From Planctomycetaceae bacterium (GTDB taxonomy: Bacteria; Planctomycetota; Planctomycetia; Pirellulales; Pirellulaceae), in the NCBI GenBank assembly GCA_003506095.1, contig DNWZ01000688.1, forward strand, positions 1-6,164: a stretch of 6,164 bases of DNA. Reading direction: 5' to 3'. Positions 1 through 6,164 of this stretch are shown piece after piece; the first letter of the stretch is position 1; each line of letters begins with the position of its first letter. The notes under the pieces were generated by a model, which was not told the DNA's origin, searched no databases, and saw only the letters and a program-made list of their open reading frames with translations. The position numbers were made by a program, and so were the translations under genes.

Positions 1-2
1 AG

Positions 3-1157
3 CCACAATCTTGGCCGACGATCGTTCGCTGCCAAGGGACGCTCTTTGCGGACGAAGATTCTGCGATCGGTGCTCGCGTTGCAGGCCGTGTTGCAAAGGT
101 TCATGTCGAGCTGGGCGACACCGTGAAAGCGGGCGATCCGCTGGTCAGCTTAGAATCCGATGAGTTTGAATTGTTGGTTTCGCAAGTTGAGGCGCAATTG
201 AATCAGGCGCGGTCGGCGGTCGGTTTGACAGGCGACGAAGCCAACGATTCGTTGGACCCGGAGAACTCGCCACCGGTTCGACAAGAGCGTGCAATTTGGG
301 ATGAGGCGAAGGCGAGCTTGGAACGCGCGACGAATCTGAAAAAACAGGGCGCGATTTCGCAGGGCGAGTTCGACATTGTGGCTTCGGCCCAGCGGGTTGC
401 CGAAGCACGATATGCCGCGGCGCTCAATGCGGTGCGTGAAAAAATAGCGATGATTGCTGTCAAACGAGTGGAGCTTTCCTTGGCACAACAACGCTTGGCC
501 GATGCGATCATTCGCGCGCCGTTTGACGGTCGGGTGCTGAATCGACGGATCGCCCCGGGCGGCTACATTAGTGCTGGTGATGCGGTGGCAACGCTGGTCC
601 GAACCAATCCGATTTGGTTTCGCGGAAGTTTGCCCGAACGCTATGCATCACGATTGCAAACCGGTTTAGAGATTCAGATTCGAATAACCGCTTCTGACCA
701 GCCGTTGGTTGCGGAAGTAACTCGGATCAGCCCATCGCTCGACATGGCCAGCCGTTCGTTGTCGTTTGAAGTAAAGATCGACAACCCCCAGCAGCAGATT
801 CGTGCCGGAGTGTTCGCAAGTGCTGAAGTGGTGCTCGACCCCGAAGCAAAATCATTAGTGATTCCTGAGTCGGCTGTGATGGCTTTCGCCGGTTCTGAAA
901 AGGTTTGGAAGCTGGTCGATGGCATCGCGCAACAGCTTGAAATATCCAGTGGTGTTCGTCGCGACGGCTTTGTTGAGGTCGTCGAAGGATTAGCGTTGGG
1001 GGATGAAATCTTGATGGACGCGTCAATCGGGCGTGTTGCGAAAGTGACGTCGCCAAAGACCGAGAAGGAGATCGCCGATAGTGGGCAGTCCGTCGATCTT
1101 CACGCCGAACTGGCGGTCGAAGAAGTCGAGACATTGGCTGATGTCCGCTTGCCTTAA
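3..1157 (+). CDS. RND efflux periplasmic adaptor subunit (HlyD/AcrA-type membrane fusion protein), 5'-truncated by window edge
   Basis: The protein bridges an inner-membrane RND pump and an outer-membrane channel in the periplasm. The frame is open from the first complete codon at 3, so a GTG at 123 is internal and not the start: the 40 codons before it encode the first lipoyl half (VAGRVAKVHVELGDTVKAGD, about nt 84-143). Next come a helical hairpin of about 100 residues rich in Ala, Glu, Arg and Gln (nt 150-500), the second lipoyl half with RAPFDG (nt 513-530) and GGYISAGD, a beta-barrel region (nt 600-840, with SRSLSFEVKIDNP) and a membrane-proximal domain starting near VIPESAV (nt 858). 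It ends in an acidic tail of about 35 residues. Signal peptide or lipobox and the true start lie upstream of the window. It ends 31 bp before the permease, the usual adaptor-permease order. The family call is firm; the substrate is not readable from sequence. Confidence 0.93.
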   Translation, partial: PQSWPTIVRCQGTLFADEDSAIGARVAGRVAKVHVELGDTVKAGDPLVSLESDEFELLVSQVEAQLNQARSAVGLTGDEANDSLDPENSPPVRQERAIWDEAKASLERATNLKKQGAISQGEFDIVASAQRVAEARYAAALNAVREKIAMIAVKRVELSLAQQRLADAIIRAPFDGRVLNRRIAPGGYISAGDAVATLVRTNPIWFRGSLPERYASRLQTGLEIQIRITASDQPLVAEVTRISPSLDMASRSLSFEVKIDNPQQQIRAGVFASAEVVLDPEAKSLVIPESAVMAFAGSEKVWKLVDGIAQQLEISSGVRRDGFVEVVEGLALGDEILMDASIGRVAKVTSPKTEKEIADSGQSVDLHAELAVEEVETLADVRLP

Positions 1158-1176
1158 ACATTCCATCGATTGCAGT

Positions 1177-1182
1177 AGGTGA
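1177..1182 (+). promoter_or_regulatory. Ribosome binding site deciding the GTG start of the RND permease
   Basis: AGGTGA lies 6 nt before the GTG at 1189. It supports this start, which places the typical RND N-terminus (short amphipathic stretch, RRPVFALM, then TM1) directly at the beginning of the protein. No promoter-like sequence is evident in the 31-bp gap, so translation is probably from a message that starts upstream of the adaptor. Confidence 0.6.
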
Positions 1183-1188
1183 AACGAC

Positions 1189-4100
1189 GTGTATTGGCTT
1201 GCCGAGATCTGTGTCCGTCGACCCGTGTTCGCACTGATGCTGATCGCGTCGTTGGTCGTTGCCGGGCTGGTCGCTTACCCAGGTTTGGGTGTCGATCGAT
1301 TTCCGAATATCGACTTAGCACAGGTGATGGTGCGGACCGATTATCCAGGCGCTGCGGCATCCGAAGTTGAATCGGAAGTGACCGCCATTATCGAAGACGC
1401 GGTAGCGACGGTCGCGGGGATCGACGAATTGCGATCGATCACTTGGGATGCCCAATCGTTGGTCATGGTCACCTTTCGGCTCGACCGAGATACCAACGCC
1501 GGAGTGCAAGATATCCGCGACGCGGTAGCGGCAATCGCACGTCGATTGCCGTCGGGGCTCGATCCACCGATCGTCCAAAAACGCGATCTCGATTCGTCGC
1601 CGATTATGTCGCTGGCGGTTTCCGGCCCGCGATCGTCGCGTGAACTGTACATGCTGGCCGATCGATTCGTCAAAAACGTGATCGAATCATCCAAGGGAGT
1701 TGGTCAAGTCACAATCGCCGGTTCGGCCGACCGGGCGGTTCAGATCGATGTGAGTGCCGATCGCTTGGCGGCGCATCAGATGTCGATCTTAGAAGTCCGC
1801 GATGCGGTGCAGCGTCAAAACGCGGAGATTCCTGGTGGCAGACTGGATGAAGGGATGCGAGAGCGAATCATCCGCACACAAGGTCGGGTGAAAGACGCTC
1901 GCGACTTCGAAAACTTGGTCGTGGCCAATCGCGGCGATGCTGTGATCCGCTTGAGCGACTTGGCGGAGGTGCGTGACGCGACCAAGGAGGTGCGAACGTT
2001 GGCGCGGTTGAACGGTTCACCGGCTGTGGTGTTGCAGGTTCAACGCCAGTCGGGCGAAAATACGGTCGAAGTGATCGATCAAATCAAAGCATTGGTGCCA
2101 CGATGTCAAGCATTGTTACCCGACGATGTTCAAGTCGAGGTGATTCAAGATCAATCACGTTACATTCGCGCCGCCTTGCATGAGATTGAACAGCATTTGA
2201 TTTCGGGCAGCATCCTCGCCTGCATCACGGTCCTGTTGTTCATGCGTTCGTGGCGTTCGACGATCATCGCGTCGGTGGCGATCCCGACATCGATCATCGC
2301 TTCGTTTGCGTTCATGCGAGCGTTCGGCTTTACGCTCAATAACGTCACGATGCTGGCGCTGGTGTTGATGGTCGGCGTGGTGATTGATGATGCGATCGTG
2401 GTGCTGGAAAACATATTTCATCATATAGAAGAAAAAGGATTATCGCCCAGACAGGCGGCAATCTTCGGTACACGAGAAATCGGTCCCGCGGTTTTCGCGA
2501 CAACACTCTCTTTAGTGATCGTGTTTTTGCCCGTTTCGTTTCTATCAAGCGTCACCGGTCGAATGCTGTTTCAATTCGGCATCACTGCGACCGTTGCCAT
2601 TCTGGTGTCGATGTTAGTCAGTTTTACATTGACGCCGATGATGTGCAGCAAGATGCTGCGTCCGATCGACCCAGCCGATGGCGCAGCGGCATCGCGTGGC
2701 GGGGTTTATCGTTGGGTCGAAGCTGCTTATCTGTCGCTATTGAAAGTGTCGCTGCGGGCCAGGTGGCTGGTGCTGATATTGGTCGTGCTGGTGATCGGGT
2801 CCAACGTGCCATTAGCCAAGATGGTTCAGCGCGATTACATCCCACTGAATGTGGATGAGTCGGAGTTTGAGGTTCGTGTGGAAGCGAGTCGTGGTGCGAC
2901 CATTCGTGCGATGCGTCAAACGGTCGACGCGGTCGAGGCCGAATTGGCGCAGATCGATGGGATTCAAAAAGTGGTCACAACGGTCGGCAGCAGCGGCTAT
3001 GGCGACGTGAATCGCGGGACTTTCTACATTCAATTGATCGACAGTGATTTGCGTACCTTTTCGCTCAAGCGTTTGTTCGAATCGATTTTGCAAGGTGACC
3101 CTGCCGCGGCATTTCGTGGCAATTTTACCCAGCGGTCAAAAATGGCCGATGTCCGCAAGCGGTTGAATAACTTGGGCGACCTGCAAATATCGGTTCGCAA
3201 CCTGACCTCGCTGCGCCAAGGTTCTGGGTCCGATGTCGATTTTTCGGTGACCGGCCCAAGCCTGGATGTGTTGCTGGAGTTCACCGACAAACTGTTGGCA
3301 AAAGCGCGACAGATGCCTCAGTTAGCTGACACCTATGCGACACTGAAGATTGATAACCCAGAACTGTTGGTCAGTATCGATCGTGATCGCGCCGCGGCAA
3401 TGGGTGTCGATGTGACCGAGATCGCAGAGACCTTACGGATCGCAGTCGGTGGTGACGACCGTGTATCGCGATATCACGATTCGTTAGTGGACGATGCTTA
3501 CGATGTTGAGGTGCGATTGGTCGGATTGGATCGTAACGACACCGCATCGATATCACAATTGTATGTGCGCACCGGTGGTGCGACGGGCGCTAATGATTCG
3601 TCGCTGTTGGCCGGCACAATCCCAGGCGAAGGTGACGTCGCGATGATCGATGCGCCGTCGGTGTCGGGGCTAACCCGGATCGATAATTTGGTCGATTTCA
3701 GCACGGGTCTTAACGCATCGCGAATCGACCGATTAGGCCGTCAAAAGATGATCGCTGTTCGTGGCAATATCGCCGGCGGCGCTGGATTGACCGATGGGAT
3801 CGATGCGATGTGGGCAGCGGTCAACGAAATCGGTGTGCCGCCCGGGTTGGATGTCCAGGTGTTGGGCGGTGGCCGCGAACTCGATCGCACGATGCTCGAT
3901 TTTCGTTGGATCTTTGCGATGTCGGTCATCTTTATGTACATCGTGTTGGCGGCTCAGTACGAACACCTGGTGCATCCGCTGATCATTCTGATGTCATTGC
4001 CGCTGGCCGTTCCGTTCGGCTTGCTCAGTCTGTACTGGGGCGGTGAAACATTGAACCTTTATTCCGCGATGGGAATCTTAGTGCTGTTTGGCGTTGTGAA

Positions 4101-4503
4101 GAAAGCGGCAATCTTACAAGTCGACCATACCAACGTTTTGCGTCGCCGGGGAATGCCGCGATACGATGCACTGATCATGGCCAATCGCGATCGCCTGCGT
4201 CCGATCCTGATGACAACGGTATCGTTCGTTGCCGGCTTGTTGCCTCTCTTGATCGCGACTGGTCCTGGCGCCGAAGAACGTCGCTCGATCGCCGTCCTTG
4301 TCGTCGGTGGCCAAACGCTTTCGCTGGTGCTGACGTTGATCGCGATTCCGGTTCTCTACACCTTCTTTGACGATTTGACCGCGTTGTTTTGGAAACCGGC
4401 TAAGGAAGGCGAAGACGAAAACGTGCCAGAGAGTGAACCGCTGCTGGCGGATCGCTTGGAGAATCCGCGACCCCAGCAAGCAGAACCATCGTTGCAAGCT
4501 TGA
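1189..4503 (+). CDS. RND efflux transporter permease subunit, HAE-1 (AcrB/MexB-like) family
   Basis: This is the proton-driven inner-membrane pump of a tripartite efflux system, normally working as a trimer. The layout is classical: TM1 near residues 12-30, periplasmic loop 31-335, TM2-TM6 about 336-485, TM7 about 523-541, second periplasmic loop 543-902, and TM8-TM12 about 903-1058. Proton-relay residues are present: Asp400-Asp401 in TM4 (GVVIDDAIVVLENI), Lys972 in TM10 (GVVKKAAIL) and Thr1009 in TM11 (RPILMTT). These match AcrB D407/D408, K940 and T978 by motif. The Asn that usually follows the TM10 Lys is Ala973. At 1104 residues it is longer than the usual 1020-1050, because of an extra Gly/Ser/Ala-rich loop near 796-826 and a charged cytoplasmic tail at 1069-1104. 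GTG start with a good ribosome binding site. The two-residue Asp pair argues for HAE-1 drug/organic-compound export rather than heavy-metal CusA types; the actual substrate is unknown. Probably one operon with the adaptor upstream. Confidence 0.96.
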   Translation: MYWLAEICVRRPVFALMLIASLVVAGLVAYPGLGVDRFPNIDLAQVMVRTDYPGAAASEVESEVTAIIEDAVATVAGIDELRSITWDAQSLVMVTFRLDRDTNAGVQDIRDAVAAIARRLPSGLDPPIVQKRDLDSSPIMSLAVSGPRSSRELYMLADRFVKNVIESSKGVGQVTIAGSADRAVQIDVSADRLAAHQMSILEVRDAVQRQNAEIPGGRLDEGMRERIIRTQGRVKDARDFENLVVANRGDAVIRLSDLAEVRDATKEVRTLARLNGSPAVVLQVQRQSGENTVEVIDQIKALVPRCQALLPDDVQVEVIQDQSRYIRAALHEIEQHLISGSILACITVLLFMRSWRSTIIASVAIPTSIIASFAFMRAFGFTLNNVTMLALVLMVGVVIDDAIVVLENIFHHIEEKGLSPRQAAIFGTREIGPAVFATTLSLVIVFLPVSFLSSVTGRMLFQFGITATVAILVSMLVSFTLTPMMCSKMLRPIDPADGAAASRGGVYRWVEAAYLSLLKVSLRARWLVLILVVLVIGSNVPLAKMVQRDYIPLNVDESEFEVRVEASRGATIRAMRQTVDAVEAELAQIDGIQKVVTTVGSSGYGDVNRGTFYIQLIDSDLRTFSLKRLFESILQGDPAAAFRGNFTQRSKMADVRKRLNNLGDLQISVRNLTSLRQGSGSDVDFSVTGPSLDVLLEFTDKLLAKARQMPQLADTYATLKIDNPELLVSIDRDRAAAMGVDVTEIAETLRIAVGGDDRVSRYHDSLVDDAYDVEVRLVGLDRNDTASISQLYVRTGGATGANDSSLLAGTIPGEGDVAMIDAPSVSGLTRIDNLVDFSTGLNASRIDRLGRQKMIAVRGNIAGGAGLTDGIDAMWAAVNEIGVPPGLDVQVLGGGRELDRTMLDFRWIFAMSVIFMYIVLAAQYEHLVHPLIILMSLPLAVPFGLLSLYWGGETLNLYSAMGILVLFGVVKKAAILQVDHTNVLRRRGMPRYDALIMANRDRLRPILMTTVSFVAGLLPLLIATGPGAEERRSIAVLVVGGQTLSLVLTLIAIPVLYTFFDDLTALFWKPAKEGEDENVPESEPLLADRLENPRPQQAEPSLQA

Positions 4504-4530
4504 TTCCGCTGATTGCCAAGAACGTTTCGT

Positions 4531-4578
4531 GTCGGTTAGGCTCTAAACCGAGACCGCAAACCGACCAAGCATTTTTTT
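4531..4578 (+). terminator. Possible weak terminator or attenuator between the permease and aldehyde dehydrogenase
   Basis: GTCGGTT (4531-4537) is complementary to AACCGAC (4559-4565), and a run of seven T follows at 4572-4578. The same 5' arm minus its first base can instead pair with AACCGA at 4546-4551, giving a 6-bp stem with an 8-nt loop. The outer stem has a 21-nt loop and the T-run starts 6 nt after it, so this is not a textbook intrinsic terminator. The T-run abuts the ribosome binding site of the next gene. It may partly separate the efflux operon from the downstream gene, or be chance. Confidence 0.28.
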
Positions 4579-4583
4579 GAGGA
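4579..4583 (+). promoter_or_regulatory. Ribosome binding site choosing the ATG at 4592 for the aldehyde dehydrogenase
   Basis: GAGGA lies 8 nt before the ATG at 4592 (11 nt before a second ATG at 4595). The in-frame TTG at 4577 overlaps this Shine-Dalgarno sequence and has only a T-run in front of it, so it is a poor start. The gene is therefore taken to begin at 4592, shortening the longest open frame by five codons. Confidence 0.65.
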
Positions 4584-4591
4584 AATCGAGG

Positions 4592-5956
4592 ATGATGCAA
4601 GCGAATCAATGGAACGCTTGCTCGCATCGCCAGCGTTGCAAAGTTGTCGCGAAGGCGAGGCATGAAATCGCCGCCATGGCCGAGCGATTGGTCGAGCTAT
4701 GCACCACCGACCAACGCCCCGAACCGGTCGAGACGGTATCGGCGGAATTGCTGCCGCTCTGTTCGGCTCTTCGCTATATCGGTTCCAAGGGGCCGCGAAT
4801 CCTCAAGTCACGCGGGGTCGGTTTTCTGGGCAGACCGCTGTGGTTGCTGGGCGTTTCGAGCGAAGTGCATCGTCAACCGCTCGGCAAGGTGCTGATCCTG
4901 GCCGCTTGGAACTATCCGTTGCTGTTGCCAGGGGTGCAAATGGCCCAGGCGCTCGCCGCTGGTAATTCCGTACTGCTGAAACCTGCACCGGGATGCGAAG
5001 CGGTTTCGGCGCTGTTGGTCGACGCGTTTTATCGGGCGGGTGTGCCGCAGTCGATGCTGACGCTGCTGGCATCGGCCCCGCAAGCGGCTCAGGACGCGAT
5101 CGACAGCGGCGTCGATTTGGTCGTGCTGACCGGCGGGACGCAGACCGGACGCAGCGTGATGGCGAGGTGTGCAGAGAAATTGACGCCGTCGATTATGGAA
5201 CTGAGCGGGTGTGACGCGTTAATCGTTGGCCCCGGAGCGAACTTGGATCGAGTGGCTGGGGCGATTGCGTTCGGGTTATCGATCAATGGCGGAGCGACTT
5301 GCATCGGGCCACGTCGAATCATCGTCTCGCCCGAGGCTCATCCGCAACTGGTCGCGGCGATTCGAAACCGAATCGCGGATTTACCGCTGGCGACGCTTCA
5401 TCCATCGGCACAAGTGGCGGCCAGCAACCTGGTCCACGACGCGATTGATCGCGGAGCCGTTGATTGCGTGACCGGCGAAAAGCCGGTTATTCCGGCGACG
5501 ATACAGCAGATCAAGCCCACGGTTTTGGACGGCGTTGGCCGTGATTGGCCGATTGCCAGCGCTGATATTTTTGCCCCGGTCGCATCGATTTTGGTCGCAA
5601 ATAACGACGACGAGATTATCGAAATTGTGAACGGTTGTCGCTATCGCCTCGCCGCTGCGGTATTCGGTACGGCGGCTTGGGCATCGCGGTTGGCTGGGCG
5701 ATTGAACGTGGGTCACGTTTCGATCAACGACGTGATTTTTCCGACGGCTGACCCGCGGGTGCCGTTTGGCGGTTGCGGATCGAGCGGCTTTGGCGTGACG
5801 CGTGGCGCCGAAGGTTTGCTGGCGATGACTCGGCCAAAAGTAGTCGCCCGCCACCGCGGCCCGCTCTACATCCACCTGATGCCACGCAAAGAATCTGACT
5901 TTGCGACGCTGATGCGGCTGCTGAAGTTCCTGCACGGTGGCCGGCGGAAAAAGTGA
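4592..5956 (+). CDS. Aldehyde dehydrogenase family protein, possibly carotenoid (diapocarotenal) aldehyde dehydrogenase
   Basis: It should oxidise an aldehyde to a carboxylic acid with NAD(P)+. Catalytic features, numbered from the ATG at 4592: oxyanion Asn107 in AAWNYP, cofactor Lys130 in LLKPAP, Rossmann loop LTGGTQTG (179-186), general base Glu203 in MELSG, nucleophile Cys237 in NGGATCIGP, and PFGGCGSSGFG (391-401). The usual Glu of the EIFGP motif, which contacts the nicotinamide ribose, is Asp325 (DIFAP), and the LELGGK motif reads MELSGC. Length of 454 residues and lack of a long N-terminal arm fit the shorter class-3-like ALDHs. The block INDVIFPTADPRVPFGG (377-394) and GVTRGAEGLLAMTRPK resemble, from memory, ALDHs found in C30-carotenoid (CrtNc-type) loci. 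The next gene begins like a desaturase-type flavoprotein, which agrees. The tail (about 424-454) is hydrophobic then basic (HGGRRKK) and could touch the membrane. ALDH family is certain; the carotenoid role is inference. Confidence 0.9.
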   Translation: MMQANQWNACSHRQRCKVVAKARHEIAAMAERLVELCTTDQRPEPVETVSAELLPLCSALRYIGSKGPRILKSRGVGFLGRPLWLLGVSSEVHRQPLGKVLILAAWNYPLLLPGVQMAQALAAGNSVLLKPAPGCEAVSALLVDAFYRAGVPQSMLTLLASAPQAAQDAIDSGVDLVVLTGGTQTGRSVMARCAEKLTPSIMELSGCDALIVGPGANLDRVAGAIAFGLSINGGATCIGPRRIIVSPEAHPQLVAAIRNRIADLPLATLHPSAQVAASNLVHDAIDRGAVDCVTGEKPVIPATIQQIKPTVLDGVGRDWPIASADIFAPVASILVANNDDEIIEIVNGCRYRLAAAVFGTAAWASRLAGRLNVGHVSINDVIFPTADPRVPFGGCGSSGFGVTRGAEGLLAMTRPKVVARHRGPLYIHLMPRKESDFATLMRLLKFLHGGRRKK

Positions 5957-6094
5957 ATCGGTATCGGGCGACTTTGACGCAGCCCTTGCGTCGATGTTGT
6001 GCCAGCGTCAAATTGTTGTGTCACAGATGCCCCTGTTCGGCCTCGGATAATAACGCGAAACCGAACCTTTCTCTGGATTGTTAGGAATAGTGCC
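5957..6094 (+). other. Intergenic gap with nested inverted repeats
   Basis: This 138-bp stretch holds no convincing gene. TTTGACGC (5973-5980) is perfectly complementary to GCGTCAAA (6005-6012), with a 24-nt loop. Within that, GACGCA (5976-5981) pairs with TGCGTC (5987-5992) around a 5-nt loop. Only one can form at a time because they share the 5' arm. A T/G-rich run (TTGTTGTGT) follows the outer stem, but there is no clean T-tract. A GATAAT at 6046-6051 resembles a -10 box but lacks a correctly spaced -35, so no promoter is called. The gap is long enough for the flavoprotein gene to have its own promoter. Confidence 0.4.
6083..6087 (+). promoter_or_regulatory. Ribosome binding site supporting a TTG start
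   Basis: AGGAA lies 7 nt before the TTG at 6095. The GTG at 6090 is in another frame and hits a TGA two codons later. In the flavoprotein's frame I find no ATG or GTG in the stretch I read back to about 6010, so TTG is the best start and puts the nucleotide-binding motif about 15 residues from the N-terminus, as is usual in this superfamily. Confidence 0.55.
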
Positions 6095-6164
6095 TTGATC
6101 GCCAAGCAAGATGCCCAACCGTTGAATATCGTTGTTGTCGGTGGAGGATTGGCGGGCTTGAGTG
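6095..6164 (+). CDS. FAD-dependent oxidoreductase/desaturase, N-terminal fragment cut by window edge
   Basis: Only the first 23 codons are present. After a short polar lead (IAKQDAQP) comes a hydrophobic beta-strand and glycine motif, NIVVVGGGLAGLS, which fits the GxGxxG dinucleotide-binding fold that holds the ADP part of FAD. Such an N-terminus is typical of the amine-oxidase/phytoene-desaturase superfamily, which includes CrtI, CrtN and the squalene-associated HpnE, but also of other flavoproteins such as protoporphyrinogen oxidase. Lying just after an aldehyde dehydrogenase of carotenoid-like type, a carotenoid or squalene desaturase role is the favoured guess. It starts with TTG. Nothing about the substrate can be seen here. 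Confidence 0.75.
   Translation, partial: MIAKQDAQPLNIVVVGGGLAGLS

Noticed and set aside
123..1157. Adaptor beginning at the GTG at 123
   Set aside because: The frame is open back to the window edge and the upstream codons encode a proper lipoyl half-domain, so the GTG is internal and the gene is cut by the window.
2407..2450. AT-rich patch within the permease gene just after TM4
   Set aside because: The encoded protein continues the normal RND sequence without a break, so it is local codon choice rather than an insertion or frameshift.
4114..4497. 127-codon minus-strand frame under the 3' end of the permease
   Set aside because: Antisense shadow of conserved transmembrane segments TM10-TM12; low-complexity Arg/Gln/His composition and no recognisable motif.
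1189..4503. Permease as HpnN, the hopanoid-linked RND protein, given squalene-type genes nearby
   Set aside because: HpnN-type proteins are shorter and work without an adaptor. This one has full HAE-1 architecture with the Asp-Asp pair, TM10 Lys and a paired adaptor gene.
4577..4591. Start of the aldehyde dehydrogenase at TTG 4577
   Set aside because: It overlaps the Shine-Dalgarno sequence that serves the ATG at 4592 and has no ribosome binding site of its own.
5381..5935. 184-codon open frame on the minus strand inside the aldehyde dehydrogenase gene
   Set aside because: It is antisense to a clear ALDH coding region, is rich in Arg, His and Gln as expected for a shadow frame in GC-rich DNA, and shows no recognisable domain.
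6017..6025. Small palindrome TGTG-T-CACA as a regulator binding site
   Set aside because: Only four bases per arm, with no extension on either side; expected by chance.
6016..6051. Promoter TTGTGT ... GATAAT before the flavoprotein gene
   Set aside because: The spacing is about 24 nt instead of about 17, and planctomycete promoters are poorly defined, so the match is not convincing.

Overview
The window reads as chromosomal DNA of a Gram-negative bacterium, most likely a planctomycete of the Rhodopirellula/Pirellulaceae type. The pointers are moderate GC content, a very high density of the palindrome CGATCG, GTG and TTG start codons, and the style of the proteins. The taxon is an inference from pattern recognition, not the result of a search. 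All genes lie on the + strand and there are no RNA genes, insertion sequences, CRISPR arrays or integration scars that I can see.

The left two thirds (3-4503) is an efflux module. It holds the 3' part of a HlyD/AcrA-type periplasmic adaptor, cut by the window edge. After a 31-bp gap comes a full-length HAE-1-type RND inner-membrane permease (1104 aa) with the expected proton-relay residues. The two were almost certainly co-transcribed and would form a tripartite pump with an outer-membrane factor that is not in the window.

After an 88-bp gap comes a 454-aa aldehyde dehydrogenase (4592-5956) with an intact catalytic Asn, Glu and Cys. Its C-terminal signature resembles the dehydrogenases linked to carotenoid (diapocarotenoid) end-group oxidation. 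A 138-bp gap follows, then the first 23 codons of an FAD-binding protein with a GGGLAG dinucleotide-binding motif. That start fits a carotenoid/squalene desaturase-type flavoprotein (CrtN/CrtI/HpnE superfamily). Together the last two genes suggest the edge of a C30-carotenoid or squalene-derived lipid locus next to an RND pump. The pathway assignment is tentative because only the start of the flavoprotein is visible.

Both longer gaps contain inverted repeats in which one 5' arm can pair with two alternative 3' arms. They could be weak terminators, attenuators or chance. I see no clear evidence of a wholly new system. The best leads are the ALDH-flavoprotein pairing, the lost Asn next to the RND TM10 lysine, the extra loop and tail of the permease, and the paired inverted-repeat gaps.
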